DNA of 64,000 nucleotides from Flavobacterium sp. AED (GTDB taxonomy: Bacteria > Bacteroidota > Bacteroidia > Flavobacteriales > Flavobacteriaceae), in contig NZ_JSYM01000001.1 in the NCBI RefSeq assembly GCF_000812945.1, positions 1,798,001 to 1,862,000 of the forward strand, given 5' to 3'. A model generated the notes under the pieces. That model was given only the letters and a program-made list of their open reading frames with translations. It was not told the DNA's origin and made no database searches. The translations under genes and the position numbers were made by a program. Positions 18,834 through 25,976 of this stretch are shown in pieces. The stretch's first letter is position 1; every line of letters starts with the position of its first letter.

Positions 18834-19595
18834 CTAACTCAAGAAACCTTTTACATAATCTCTTGTTAGTTTCTCTTTTGGGTTTAATAAGATCTCTTCA
18901 GTTGGACCAAATTCTATTATTTCTCCCATATACACAAATCCAATATAATCCGAAACCCTGCGCGCTTGGCGAAGTATGTGTGTCACTAATACAATGGTGT
19001 ATTTGTCTTTTAGTTGCAAAAATAATTCTTCAATGTGCTGCGTCGAAATTGGGTCCAATGCAGATGTTGGTTCATCTCCTAAAATAATTTCAGGTTCGAT
19101 GGCAAGTCCTCTAGCTAAACACAACCGTTGTTGTTGCCCGATGGATAATCGAGTGGCAGGAGATTTTAATCGGTCTTTGACTTCGTCCCAAAGATTGACA
19201 CCTCTAAGGTATTTTTCTACGATTTCGTCTAGTTCTTTTTTGTTGTTATTTCCATGAATTCGTTGTCCGTAAGCAATATTATCATAGATATTCATAGGTA
19301 ATGGAAAAGGTCTTTGAGAGAGCAATCCCATTTTTTTTCGAATGTGGGTTACTTCAACTTTTGGATCATAGATATTTTCGCCATCTACTAAAACTTTTCC
19401 TTCTACACGTACATCAGTTTGTCGGTCGAGTAGGCGATTCATAGTTTTAAGAAGTGTTGTTTTTCCACAACCGGAAGGACCTATTAATGAAGTAACTTTT
19501 TTATCCGGAATGTCCAGATTGATGTTTTTTAGAATGTGGTTTTCTCCAATGTGTACGTTTAAATTTTGAATGCTGATATGGGGCTGAATGATCAT
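18834..19595 (-). CDS. pstB: PstB-like ABC transporter ATPase
   Basis: 253 residues. Walker A is GPSGCGKTT (39-47), the signature LSIGQQQR (150-157), and Walker B ILGDEPTSALDP (171-182). The SQRPFPLPMNIYDNIAYG segment after the Q-loop is typical of PstB. It would energise the PstC/PstA channel at the inner face of the membrane. It overlaps pstA by four bases, so the two are translationally coupled. The phoU gene that usually follows pstB is absent; a terminator and an unrelated small gene come next. The family call is firm, but whether the substrate is phosphate is open (see the Rrf2 and leader-ORF entries). Confidence 0.92.
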   Translation of the reverse strand: MIIQPHISIQNLNVHIGENHILKNINLDIPDKKVTSLIGPSGCGKTTLLKTMNRLLDRQTDVRVEGKVLVDGENIYDPKVEVTHIRKKMGLLSQRPFPLPMNIYDNIAYGQRIHGNNNKKELDEIVEKYLRGVNLWDEVKDRLKSPATRLSIGQQQRLCLARGLAIEPEIILGDEPTSALDPISTQHIEELFLQLKDKYTIVLVTHILRQARRVSDYIGFVYMGEIIEFGPTEEILLNPKEKLTRDYVKGFLS

Positions 19596-20431
19596 ATTTT
19601 ATTTTTTGAAAGGTTTTTGCTTGCAATTTTTGCAGCTATACTAATGATTAAAACAATTATGGTAAGAATAACTGCTGCTGCATACGCTCGGTTTTGTACT
19701 TCTTGAATCGGACTACTTAATTGGAAAAATATAGACAGAGGTAATGTTGCTGCTGGTTGGTCAAGTGATGTTGGAATGCTATCCGTAAAGCCAGCAGTGA
19801 AAAGTACACAGGCCGCATCGCCAATTGCTCTGCCAAATGATAATAATATCGCAGTAATAATTCCAGGGATAGATTGTCGTAATAAGATTTTTGCGGTTTC
19901 ATAACGTGTGCCACCAAGTGAATATACAGAGTTGCTCATGTCTTCCGGTACGACTCTTACCACTTCATCTATGGCTCGAACCAATATGGGAATGATCATT
20001 AGCGTTACAGTTATTATTCCTGCTAAAAGGGAAGTTTTTAATCCCATATAAACCATTATTGCGAAACCAAAAGCGCCATAAACAATTGAGGGAATTCCAA
20101 ACAAAATGTCATAACTCAATCGGGTGATATTCGCTAATAATGAATTTTTTTTTGCATATACGTTGATGTAAATAACAATTGGAATACTCACTAAAAGCCC
20201 CAATAAGGTTGAACCCAAAGTAATATAGACAGATCCAATTATAGCATTCAGAATTCCACCCCCTTTGCCAATATAAAATCCTCCCTCAGGTATTTTTGAA
20301 ATCATATCCCAACTCAACGATCCAACACCTCTTGAAAAAATGGTGTACAGTATCATGAATAAGGTACTACTGATGATGATTGTACTGAGTATCATCAAAA
20401 ATTTAAATATATTTTCTTCTGTTTTTCTCAT
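19592..20431 (-). CDS. pstA: PstA-like ABC transporter permease
   Basis: 279 residues with six hydrophobic segments and the permease EAA-type loop (VPEDMSNSVYSLGGTRYETA, about 162-181). FGIPSIVYGAFGF (about 111-123) is characteristic of PstA. With PstC it forms the transmembrane channel of an oxyanion importer. It starts 12 bases after pstC and overlaps pstB by four bases. Confidence 0.92.
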   Translation of the reverse strand: MRKTEENIFKFLMILSTIIISSTLFMILYTIFSRGVGSLSWDMISKIPEGGFYIGKGGGILNAIIGSVYITLGSTLLGLLVSIPIVIYINVYAKKNSLLANITRLSYDILFGIPSIVYGAFGFAIMVYMGLKTSLLAGIITVTLMIIPILVRAIDEVVRVVPEDMSNSVYSLGGTRYETAKILLRQSIPGIITAILLSFGRAIGDAACVLFTAGFTDSIPTSLDQPAATLPLSIFFQLSSPIQEVQNRAYAAAVILTIIVLIISIAAKIASKNLSKNKI

Positions 20432-20443
20432 TTTTGATGGGTC

Positions 20444-21337
20444 TTAGTTGGTTCTTTTTTCAATTCTAAATAAAATAATTCTAGAAATAGCATTAAATAA
20501 AAAGATAATGACAAATAGAAGTAAAGCGGCAAACATCAGCGCCGAGTCATACATGGGAATAGACATCATTTCTCCGTAATTATTAGCAATAAGAGCAGGT
20601 AAAGGATAGCCTGAATCGAATACACTTTTAGGAACTTGTGCTAAATTTCCGCAAACCATCAGAACGGCTATAGTTTCACCAAAAGCTCTCGAAATTGCCA
20701 ATACTACCGCAGCTACAATTCCATCAATTGATTTTCTAAGAAGTACTTTTTTAGTAGTTTGCCATTGTGTTGCTCCTAGTGCCAAAGACGCATCTCTTAA
20801 TTCCTGTGGAACGTTGTCAAACACCTCTATCAGAATACTTATAATCAACGGGAAAATCATAATGGCTAACACAATTCCTCCTGCTAAAACGGAATATCCT
20901 GTTGTAAATTCAATAAAATGGGGTGCAATTTTATCCTGGATTAAAGGAACGATTACCAATACGCCCCAAACTCCAAAAAGAACCGGTGGAATTCCTGATA
21001 GTAATTCAATCAATGGTAAAACCAATTTCCGAACCCGAATGTTTGCATATTCCGAAAGATAGATTGCAGTAAGCATGGATAGCGGTAAGGCTATAATTAT
21101 GGCAATTCCTGTTACCCAAAATGTACCCACTATAAATGGATAAAACCCAAAAGCTTCCTTAAAAGGTTTCCATTCCGAGGAAGATAATAGATTCCATAAT
21201 GAGCTGCTATGCAAAATAGGTAGTGATTTGTAAAACAAGCCAAGCCCCATTAAAACTACTGTAGATATGGAAAGTATGGTGAGTGTTAAAAAAGCTTTAC
21301 TTAGGAAACGATCTTTTAGTAATCTTATATTTTTCAT
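20444..21337 (-). CDS. pstC: PstC-like ABC transporter permease
   Basis: 297 residues with six membrane segments. ELLSGIPPVLFGVWG (about 112-126) and the loop VPQELRDASLALGATQWQTT (about 176-195) are PstC signatures. It pairs with the downstream PstA. The 97-base gap to pstS on its 5' side contains a hairpin that may reduce read-through relative to the binding protein. Confidence 0.92.
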   Translation of the reverse strand: MKNIRLLKDRFLSKAFLTLTILSISTVVLMGLGLFYKSLPILHSSSLWNLLSSSEWKPFKEAFGFYPFIVGTFWVTGIAIIIALPLSMLTAIYLSEYANIRVRKLVLPLIELLSGIPPVLFGVWGVLVIVPLIQDKIAPHFIEFTTGYSVLAGGIVLAIMIFPLIISILIEVFDNVPQELRDASLALGATQWQTTKKVLLRKSIDGIVAAVVLAISRAFGETIAVLMVCGNLAQVPKSVFDSGYPLPALIANNYGEMMSIPMYDSALMFAALLLFVIIFLFNAISRIILFRIEKRTN

Positions 21338-21349
21338 TTTAATTATTGT

Positions 21350-21392
21350 AAAACCACCCTAACAAACTGAGTTTTAAGCCGCTCGTGGTTTT
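21350..21392 (-). promoter_or_regulatory. Hairpin between pstS and pstC
   Basis: AAAACCAC (21350-21357) and GTGGTTTT (21385-21392) can pair around a 27-base loop. There is no T-run of terminator length, so it is more likely a stabilising or attenuating intercistronic structure that keeps the binding protein mRNA more abundant than that of the permeases. The evidence is only the inverted repeat and its position. Confidence 0.45.
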
Positions 21393-21434
21393 AAGGAGTT
21401 GCATTAGAGTGGATATTTGGTATTTAAAAGAATA

Positions 21435-22382
21435 TTATTTTACTTTTTCTAACTCTTTATTGATTTTCTCTTTGGAAAACTTGATATAGCCTGCTTCCTG
21501 AACAAATTTCTGCCCATCAGTAAGAATGTATTTTATAAATTCTTTTACGATTGGATTTTTTGGTTTTCCCACAGTTACAAAATACAAATCTCTTGCTGGA
21601 GGTGATGGATATTTTCCGGCAACAATAGCTGCAATCAACTGATCGATATCATCATAAAAATTTTCATCTGGATCTAATTTTCCATTGTTGTTCAAATCAA
21701 TTGGAACAGGAACTACTCCGTTAGTTGGTTTATTTGTTTTGGTATCATAGACATACACAATATTATTAAAACCTAATCCTGACGGGTCTCTTTTTACAGC
21801 TTGCGCCAGTCCTGGATCACCAAATACAGCTACTCCTTGTAAATCTTCTTGTTTTTTATTGAAATATTTGGCCCAAGTTTCTGCTGCTCCCGATGCATCT
21901 GAGCGTGTATATACATGTATTGGAGCTTCACTTTTAAAACCTAAAGTATTCCAAGTCTTGTATTTACCAGTAATAAAGATGTGGTTAAAGGCATCCTTTT
22001 TTACTCCTTTTTCATATAGTACTTTTCTGTATGGACTTGAAGCACTTATAGTTGGGATTACAGCATCTTTAGTTACTGCCACGGAAAAAGCTCCTTTTTT
22101 ATACTCTGCTGCATTCAAGTCTCTAGAAACCAATCCAATGTCGGTTACTTTAGATAATACATCGGTTATTCCTTTTCCTGCTCCTCCAGCTTGAATATCA
22201 ATTTTGACATTTGGGTTGATTTTCTTGAATTCTTCTGCCCATTTTACAGTAATTGGATACAAGGCAAAAGCTCCAGAAATGCTTATATTTCCTTTTAAAT
22301 CTTGTGCAGCTACTTTTGTGGTAGTTGCATTTGTCAATAATAAAATTATTACGGCTACGAATGATATTTTATATGTTTTCAT
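21435..22382 (-). CDS. pstS: PstS-like periplasmic oxyanion-binding protein
   Basis: 315 residues with a signal peptide (about 1-26, ending KVAAQ). The mature start (ISISGAFALYPITVKWAEEF) and TDIGLVSRDL identify the PstS-like family; the ligand loop reads RSDASGAAETW. Typical PstS proteins have hydroxyl residues in the first loop (GSST or GATF) and GSGT in the second. Here these are GAFA and ASGA, so several residues that donate hydrogen bonds to phosphate in known structures are replaced. This leaves room for another oxyanion such as sulfate. It is the second gene of the operon, 27 bases after the porin. Confidence 0.85.
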   Translation of the reverse strand: MKTYKISFVAVIILLLTNATTTKVAAQDLKGNISISGAFALYPITVKWAEEFKKINPNVKIDIQAGGAGKGITDVLSKVTDIGLVSRDLNAAEYKKGAFSVAVTKDAVIPTISASSPYRKVLYEKGVKKDAFNHIFITGKYKTWNTLGFKSEAPIHVYTRSDASGAAETWAKYFNKKQEDLQGVAVFGDPGLAQAVKRDPSGLGFNNIVYVYDTKTNKPTNGVVPVPIDLNNNGKLDPDENFYDDIDQLIAAIVAGKYPSPPARDLYFVTVGKPKNPIVKEFIKYILTDGQKFVQEAGYIKFSKEKINKELEKVK

Positions 22383-22409
22383 TTTGTTTCTTTTTAGAAT
22401 TTTTAAAAA

Positions 22410-23558
22410 TTAGAATTTTAATTGCAATTGTGCTATAATTTCATCTTTATTGATTGAAAATCCTTGTTCACTTTTGTGCTTGTAGTTGACTTGAAATTTC
22501 ACAAAACTATTTGGATATAGATTAGCACCAAGGGTATAGAATGAAGTAATGTCATTCTTTGGATTGTTTTTTGTTGGGTCGAATGTATCGTATTTAGCTA
22601 CAAACTGGAGTTTCTTTGGTAGAACAAAATAACCCACTTGTGCATACCAACCGTCCTTAAGAAGATCTCTATTTACTCCGTTTACAATATAAGTACCTTG
22701 TTGTGCTTGTAAATATTCAGCTCTTAATGAGAAGTCATTGTAATTTACCGATACATCAGCGCCAATGCGAATTTGATCTTGGTTTTTAGCAGGTGTTGTC
22801 CATGAGTCGTGTCCATTAGAATAGGAGATACCAAAATCTAAAAATTCATAAGGATGTGCCACAATTCTGGCAGCAATATCTTTAGATTCGTTTTTATCTG
22901 AAGCGATATTAATTCCTTGACCATCAAAATAAGCCAAATAATAATCTAAAAGAAAACGGTTTGAGGCTGTTTTGAATAAGCTACCACTGGCTTGCAGTCC
23001 TATATCACGGCCATTTTGATCTCCAAGCGCATCTTTATTTCGCCCTGTTAAACCACTTATTTGTGCACGATCTATTGTCTCTAGTGAACTATCTGAAGTA
23101 GTGCTTTCTAATGAATTTGGAATTAGAAATTGTCCACCGGTTATTTTTAAGTAATCAAAAGGTTTGTAGACAAAATACGCATCAATTATTTTTGTATTGA
23201 TAGCAAAATCTGTTTGTAATCGGTATTCCCATTCCGGAGAAAAATTACCTTTTATGTCTAATCTGGCTCTTCTTATATCAAAGCCATCAGCTTTCCCTTG
23301 TTCTTGTAAGGATTGATAGCGCACTTGTGTATAGCCACCAATATTTATGTTCCGACTGGAAAGGACATTAAATAATTTTTGTTTTTCTTTTACTTCTTGT
23401 TGTTTGAAAGCATAATCAGCACGTATAGAGTCTGCATCATTTTGTTTAACTAGCCCTTTTTGGATTAATAAATTAAGTACATCATCTGATGATTGTGCTG
23501 TAGCTATTCCAATTGTAAAAAATGTGATTACGAGTAACAGTATTTTTTTTGTTTTCAT
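22410..23558 (-). CDS. OprP/OprO-like phosphate-selective-type porin
   Basis: 382 residues. The signal peptide (1-21, ending IATAQ) is followed by a helical segment (about 25-65, rich in Lys/Glu/Gln) likely to form a coiled coil. A beta-barrel follows with DGFDIRRARLDIKGNFSPEW, characteristic of the O/P porin family, and it ends in an aromatic strand (IIAQLQLKF). It would let anions through the outer membrane to the periplasmic binding protein encoded next. The first gene of the operon is thus the outer-membrane pore, giving a complete path: porin, binding protein, permeases, ATPase. Anion specificity within this family is not fixed. Confidence 0.88.
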   Translation of the reverse strand: MKTKKILLLVITFFTIGIATAQSSDDVLNLLIQKGLVKQNDADSIRADYAFKQQEVKEKQKLFNVLSSRNINIGGYTQVRYQSLQEQGKADGFDIRRARLDIKGNFSPEWEYRLQTDFAINTKIIDAYFVYKPFDYLKITGGQFLIPNSLESTTSDSSLETIDRAQISGLTGRNKDALGDQNGRDIGLQASGSLFKTASNRFLLDYYLAYFDGQGINIASDKNESKDIAARIVAHPYEFLDFGISYSNGHDSWTTPAKNQDQIRIGADVSVNYNDFSLRAEYLQAQQGTYIVNGVNRDLLKDGWYAQVGYFVLPKKLQFVAKYDTFDPTKNNPKNDITSFYTLGANLYPNSFVKFQVNYKHKSEQGFSINKDEIIAQLQLKF

Positions 23559-23651
23559 TTTGTGTGTTTTTTTAATTTTTTTTCTATGTGTTTATCTATT
23601 TATTTTTTGAAGGGACTATGTTTTTAAAACTAAAATTCCCCTAAAGTGTTT

Positions 23652-23762
23652 TTATGCCCGAGGGCACATAAAATAGAAACTGCACGTATTTTTTAAATTA
23701 AAAAAAATGGTTGTATTTAAATCTAGGTTTAGTAAACCTTTTTTAAGTAGATTAATTTTCAT
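23652..23762 (-). CDS. Putative 36-residue leader peptide ending MCPRA
   Basis: ATG at 23762, stop at 23652-23654, 36 codons, ending ...NTCSFYFMCPRA. It lies 93 bases upstream of the porin start on the same strand. The last codons (TGC CCT CGG GCA) coincide with a short perfect inverted repeat, TGCC-CGAG-GGCA at 23655-23666, so ribosome position at the Cys codons could change RNA folding. The 14-base element at 23793-23806 stands 31 bases before its start. I read it as a possible cysteine-sensing attenuator peptide for the porin-pst operon. No homology is claimed, and it could be chance coding. Confidence 0.45.
   Translation of the reverse strand: MKINLLKKGLLNLDLNTTIFFNLKNTCSFYFMCPRA
23655..23666 (-). 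promoter_or_regulatory. Hairpin over the last codons of the MCPRA leader ORF
   Basis: TGCCCGAGGGCA is a perfect inverted repeat, with AT-rich flanks (TTTTAT and ATAAAA) that extend the pairing with a small bulge. It is the only GC-rich spot in a very AT-rich 260-base leader, and it overlaps the Cys-Pro-Arg-Ala codons and nearly the stop of the short ORF. Confidence 0.5.
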
Positions 23763-23792
23763 GATTTAATTATTATATAAATTATATGTAAG

Positions 23793-23806
23793 TAGTAGAG
23801 TTTAAA
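23793..23806 (-). promoter_or_regulatory. Repeated 14-base element, copy 2 (before the porin leader)
   Basis: On the - strand TTTAAACTCTACTA, identical to the copy at 23984-23997. The two copies each stand a short way before a short Cys-tailed ORF, which points to one shared regulator, plausibly the neighbouring Rrf2 protein. Confidence 0.5.
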
Positions 23807-23822
23807 TTAAATTTTTTTTTTT

Positions 23823-23927
23823 CTAACACTCGCACATCATAATATCATCATAAAATTTAATAGTAATTTGATTTAAATTTTTTTGATTCTCAATAAATAA
23901 ACTGAGGTTTTCAGAATGATTTTTCAT
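23823..23927 (-). CDS. Putative 34-residue short ORF ending MMCEC
   Basis: ATG at 23927, stop at 23823-23825, 34 codons, a polar peptide ending DDIMMCEC with two Cys in the last three residues. It starts 81 bases after the rrf2 stop and has its own likely promoter (TATATTTG at 23958-23965). A longer in-frame start exists, but it would overlap the Rrf2 gene and ignore this promoter. A leader peptide or a small metal- or thiol-responsive peptide is possible. No known family was recognised. Confidence 0.4.
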   Translation of the reverse strand: MKNHSENLSLFIENQKNLNQITIKFYDDIMMCEC

Positions 23928-23957
23928 TTTTTTAACTTTTAGCGTTATAATCTGGAG

Positions 23958-23997
23958 CAAATATATAATTAATTCTATAAAAATAGTAGAGTTTAAA
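23958..23997 (-). promoter_or_regulatory. Promoter with 14-base element (copy 1) before the MMCEC ORF
   Basis: On the - strand the element TTTAAACTCTACTA (23984-23997) is followed 18 bases later by TATATTTG (23958-23965), a consensus -7 box. No TTG is seen where the -33 should be; the element occupies that place. This suggests that expression depends on a protein bound there. Confidence 0.6.
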
Positions 23998-24007
23998 AAA
24001 TATTTTT

Positions 24008-24421
24008 TTATTTTTTTACTAATGAGGAAATTGTAATGCCTTGCATAGCCTTTAGAGTCTCGTCTCGAATAGTCATTAGCCCGTGTCGTAACAGGCATTC
24101 AGACTCACTAGTACAATCGGAGCAAGGCTCGTAAAAATTTAATGATGCGCACGGAAGTAATGCAATTGCCCCATCAAATAATCGATGAATATCAGCTAAA
24201 GTAATTTCATTTTTGGATTTTAAAAGATAATAACCTCCAAATTTTCCTTGTTTGCTCCCTACAAAATGGCCACGTTTTAAATCCAATAAGATCTGCTCCA
24301 AAAACTTTTTTGGAATATTAGCTGCTTCAGCAATTTCAATAGTTCTTGAAATGTGATTTTCGTCTTGTTGCGCTAAAAAAAGTAATGCCTTGAGAGCGTA
24401 TTTGGCTTTATGTGAAAGCAT
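24008..24421 (-). CDS. Rrf2-family transcriptional regulator with four-cysteine cluster
   Basis: 137 residues. The winged helix is clear: HKAKYALKALLFLAQQ (4-19), IPKKFLEQILLDLKRGHFV (36-54) and KQGKFGGYYL (57-66). The C-terminal part has Cys91, Cys100, Cys103 and Cys109 (spacing C-x8-C-x2-C-x5-C). This is reminiscent of Fe-S-binding Rrf2 proteins (IscR, NsrR, RirA), although the spacing is not identical to any of them. Rrf2 members include sensors of Fe-S, nitric oxide, iron and cysteine (CymR). It is upstream of the short Cys-tailed ORFs and the porin-pst operon on the same strand. A palindrome lies in its own promoter, so autoregulation is likely. Confidence 0.88.
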   Translation of the reverse strand: MLSHKAKYALKALLFLAQQDENHISRTIEIAEAANIPKKFLEQILLDLKRGHFVGSKQGKFGGYYLLKSKNEITLADIHRLFDGAIALLPCASLNFYEPCSDCTSESECLLRHGLMTIRDETLKAMQGITISSLVKK

Positions 24422-24492
24422 TTTTAATGTATTTTATAATTGTAACTTTTAAATTGGATGCGATTTCAAATTTTAAAAAAATGAAAGTAAAA

Positions 24493-24516
24493 CAAACATA
24501 AACTATTTTAGTTTAT
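24493..24516 (-). promoter_or_regulatory. rrf2 promoter with 19-base palindrome (probable operator)
   Basis: TATGTTTG on the - strand (24493-24500) fits the -7 consensus. Directly upstream and overlapping it by three bases is a perfect palindrome, ATAAACTA-TTT-TAGTTTAT (24498-24516). It fills the spacer of the promoter, the expected place for an autorepressor. The half-site AAACTA resembles AAACTCTACTA in the two downstream elements. Confidence 0.65.
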
Positions 24517-24596
24517 AATTTTATAAGTAATGCTGATTTTGGATGTCAAATGTAATCTTGAAATATTGATGCAAACGGAAGACAACTAGTTTTAAT

Positions 24597-25400
24597 CTAC
24601 CAATCTCCACCAGATCCACCACCAGAGAAACCTCCGCCACCAAATCCTCCACCGAAACCTCCGCCACCAAATCCTCCACCAGATGAACCACCACCAAAAC
24701 CGCCTCCGCCGCTGTTTCTGCCAAGACTACTAAGAATAAGAATATCAAGCAAACTAGGTCCGCCACCTCTGTTACCAGAATTTCCGCCACCGCCTTTGTT
24801 TCTTGAAATAAGAATAAGAATAATTACAATAATTACGATAAAAGGTAAAATTGGAAAATCTTGGCCTTTATTTTGTTTTCGTTCTCCTTTGTATTTGCCT
24901 TTAAAAACATCAATTATAGCATCGGTTCCTTTATCAAGACCTCTGTAATAACTTCCTGCTTTAAATTCTGGAATAATAATATTTCGAGTAATTTCTCCTC
25001 CAATTCCAGCTGTTAAGCGATCTTCAAGCCCATAACCTGGTGAAATCCATATTTTTCTTTCGGCTTTAGCCAATAAAATAAGAACTCCGTTATCGTCTTT
25101 TGCAGTTCCGCCAATTCCCCATTGGTGCCCCCATTTTGGAGTAAGAATACCTATGTCTTCGCCTTTAAGGCTTTCAATGGTAATTACTACAATTTGAGTA
25201 GTTGTAGAATCAGAATATTTAATGAGTTTATCTTCTAATTGTGCTTTTTCTGTTGCGCTTAAAATATTGGCATAATCATAAACCGAAGTTTGTAAACTCG
25301 GTTTTTCAGGAATAGTAAATTGAGCAAAACTAATTTGTGTAAATAAAAAACAAACTAATAGCTTTAGGAAAATTGAGTTAATCTTTTTTTGTAATAGCAT
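24597..25400 (-). CDS. TPM-domain (YgcG-like) membrane protein with glycine-rich tail
   Basis: 267 residues. Signal peptide (about 1-26, ending ISFAQ), then a TPM domain (about 35-155; VYDYANILSATEKAQLEDKL, GIGTPKWGHQWG-like segment, KAERKIWISPGYGLE). One membrane helix follows (about 182-198, ILPFIVIIVIILILI) and then a tail of about 65 residues made mostly of Gly, Ser and Phe. The tail DNA is a set of degenerate GGN repeats. TPM proteins are linked to membrane stress and photosystem or respiratory repair in other organisms; the function here is unknown. Its start codon shares a base with the stop of the other TPM gene, so the two are coupled. Confidence 0.85.
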   Translation of the reverse strand: MLLQKKINSIFLKLLVCFLFTQISFAQFTIPEKPSLQTSVYDYANILSATEKAQLEDKLIKYSDSTTTQIVVITIESLKGEDIGILTPKWGHQWGIGGTAKDDNGVLILLAKAERKIWISPGYGLEDRLTAGIGGEITRNIIIPEFKAGSYYRGLDKGTDAIIDVFKGKYKGERKQNKGQDFPILPFIVIIVIILILISRNKGGGGNSGNRGGGPSLLDILILSSLGRNSGGGGFGGGSSGGGFGGGGFGGGFGGGGFSGGGSGGDW

Positions 25401-25837
25401 TATCCTTTAGATATTTCGTTTGATAATTCATTGGTGTCGTCCGCTGACCAAGGGAAATGTTTTTTCAATTGTTCCCCTGTCATTAAAATCCCATCAATAA
25501 GTCCTTGTTTGAAATTTCCATTTTTAAAATGGTTTTTCATCACTTCTTTTGTGGTATCCCAAAAATCATCAGCAACAAGATCATTAATTCCTTTGTCTCC
25601 ACAAATCACAAATTTTTTATCGGCAACAGCGAGATAAATTAAAACGCCATTTTGAAGTTGGGTTTCGTTCATTTTCAATTCATGAAAAACTTCCAAAGCC
25701 CTGTCAAAAGGAACTTCGGAAGTTGTTTTTTCTATATGTACTCTAATCTCGCCAGAAGTATTTTTTTCGGCCACGCGAATAGCTTCAACAATGGCGCTTT
25801 CTTCTTCTTGGGTTAAAAAATCTTCTACTTTTGACAT
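25400..25837 (-). CDS. TPM-domain cytosolic-type protein
   Basis: 145 residues and a single TPM domain (FLTQEEESAIVEAIRVAEKN at 7-26, GEIRVHIEKT, NGVLIYLAVADKKFVICGDKGI near 83-104) without signal peptide or membrane helix. It lies between lemA and the Gly-rich TPM gene in the order LemA, TPM, TPM-TM that is widespread in Bacteroidota. The three are thought to act together at the inner membrane, but the molecular task is not established. Confidence 0.88.
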   Translation of the reverse strand: MSKVEDFLTQEEESAIVEAIRVAEKNTSGEIRVHIEKTTSEVPFDRALEVFHELKMNETQLQNGVLIYLAVADKKFVICGDKGINDLVADDFWDTTKEVMKNHFKNGNFKQGLIDGILMTGEQLKKHFPWSADDTNELSNEISKG

Positions 25838-25976
25838 TGAAATATTTTTGAGTTAAGATTAGCGATTTTTGATTTCAGAATTGTTAAATCTGCAATCAAA
25901 CAACCGTTAATTTTTAAAGGTTGTTTCTTAAATTTGTTATGACTTCTAAAAATCTAAGAAGTCTAATAATCTAACT

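Noticed and set aside
18834..22382. Calling the operon a standard phosphate pst operon without reservation
   Set aside because: There is no phoU and the promoter region carries an Rrf2 gene with Cys-tailed ORFs, so the substrate was left open.
24600..24720. Tandem repeats that could be taken for a CRISPR-like array
   Set aside because: They are degenerate Gly-Ser-Phe codons of the TPM protein tail, without spacers or cas genes.
24521..24790. ORF encoding a Leu/Val-rich protein opposite frame to the Gly-rich tail
   Set aside because: It is a shadow frame of the repetitive GGN codons of the TPM gene; the repetitive composition keeps another frame open.
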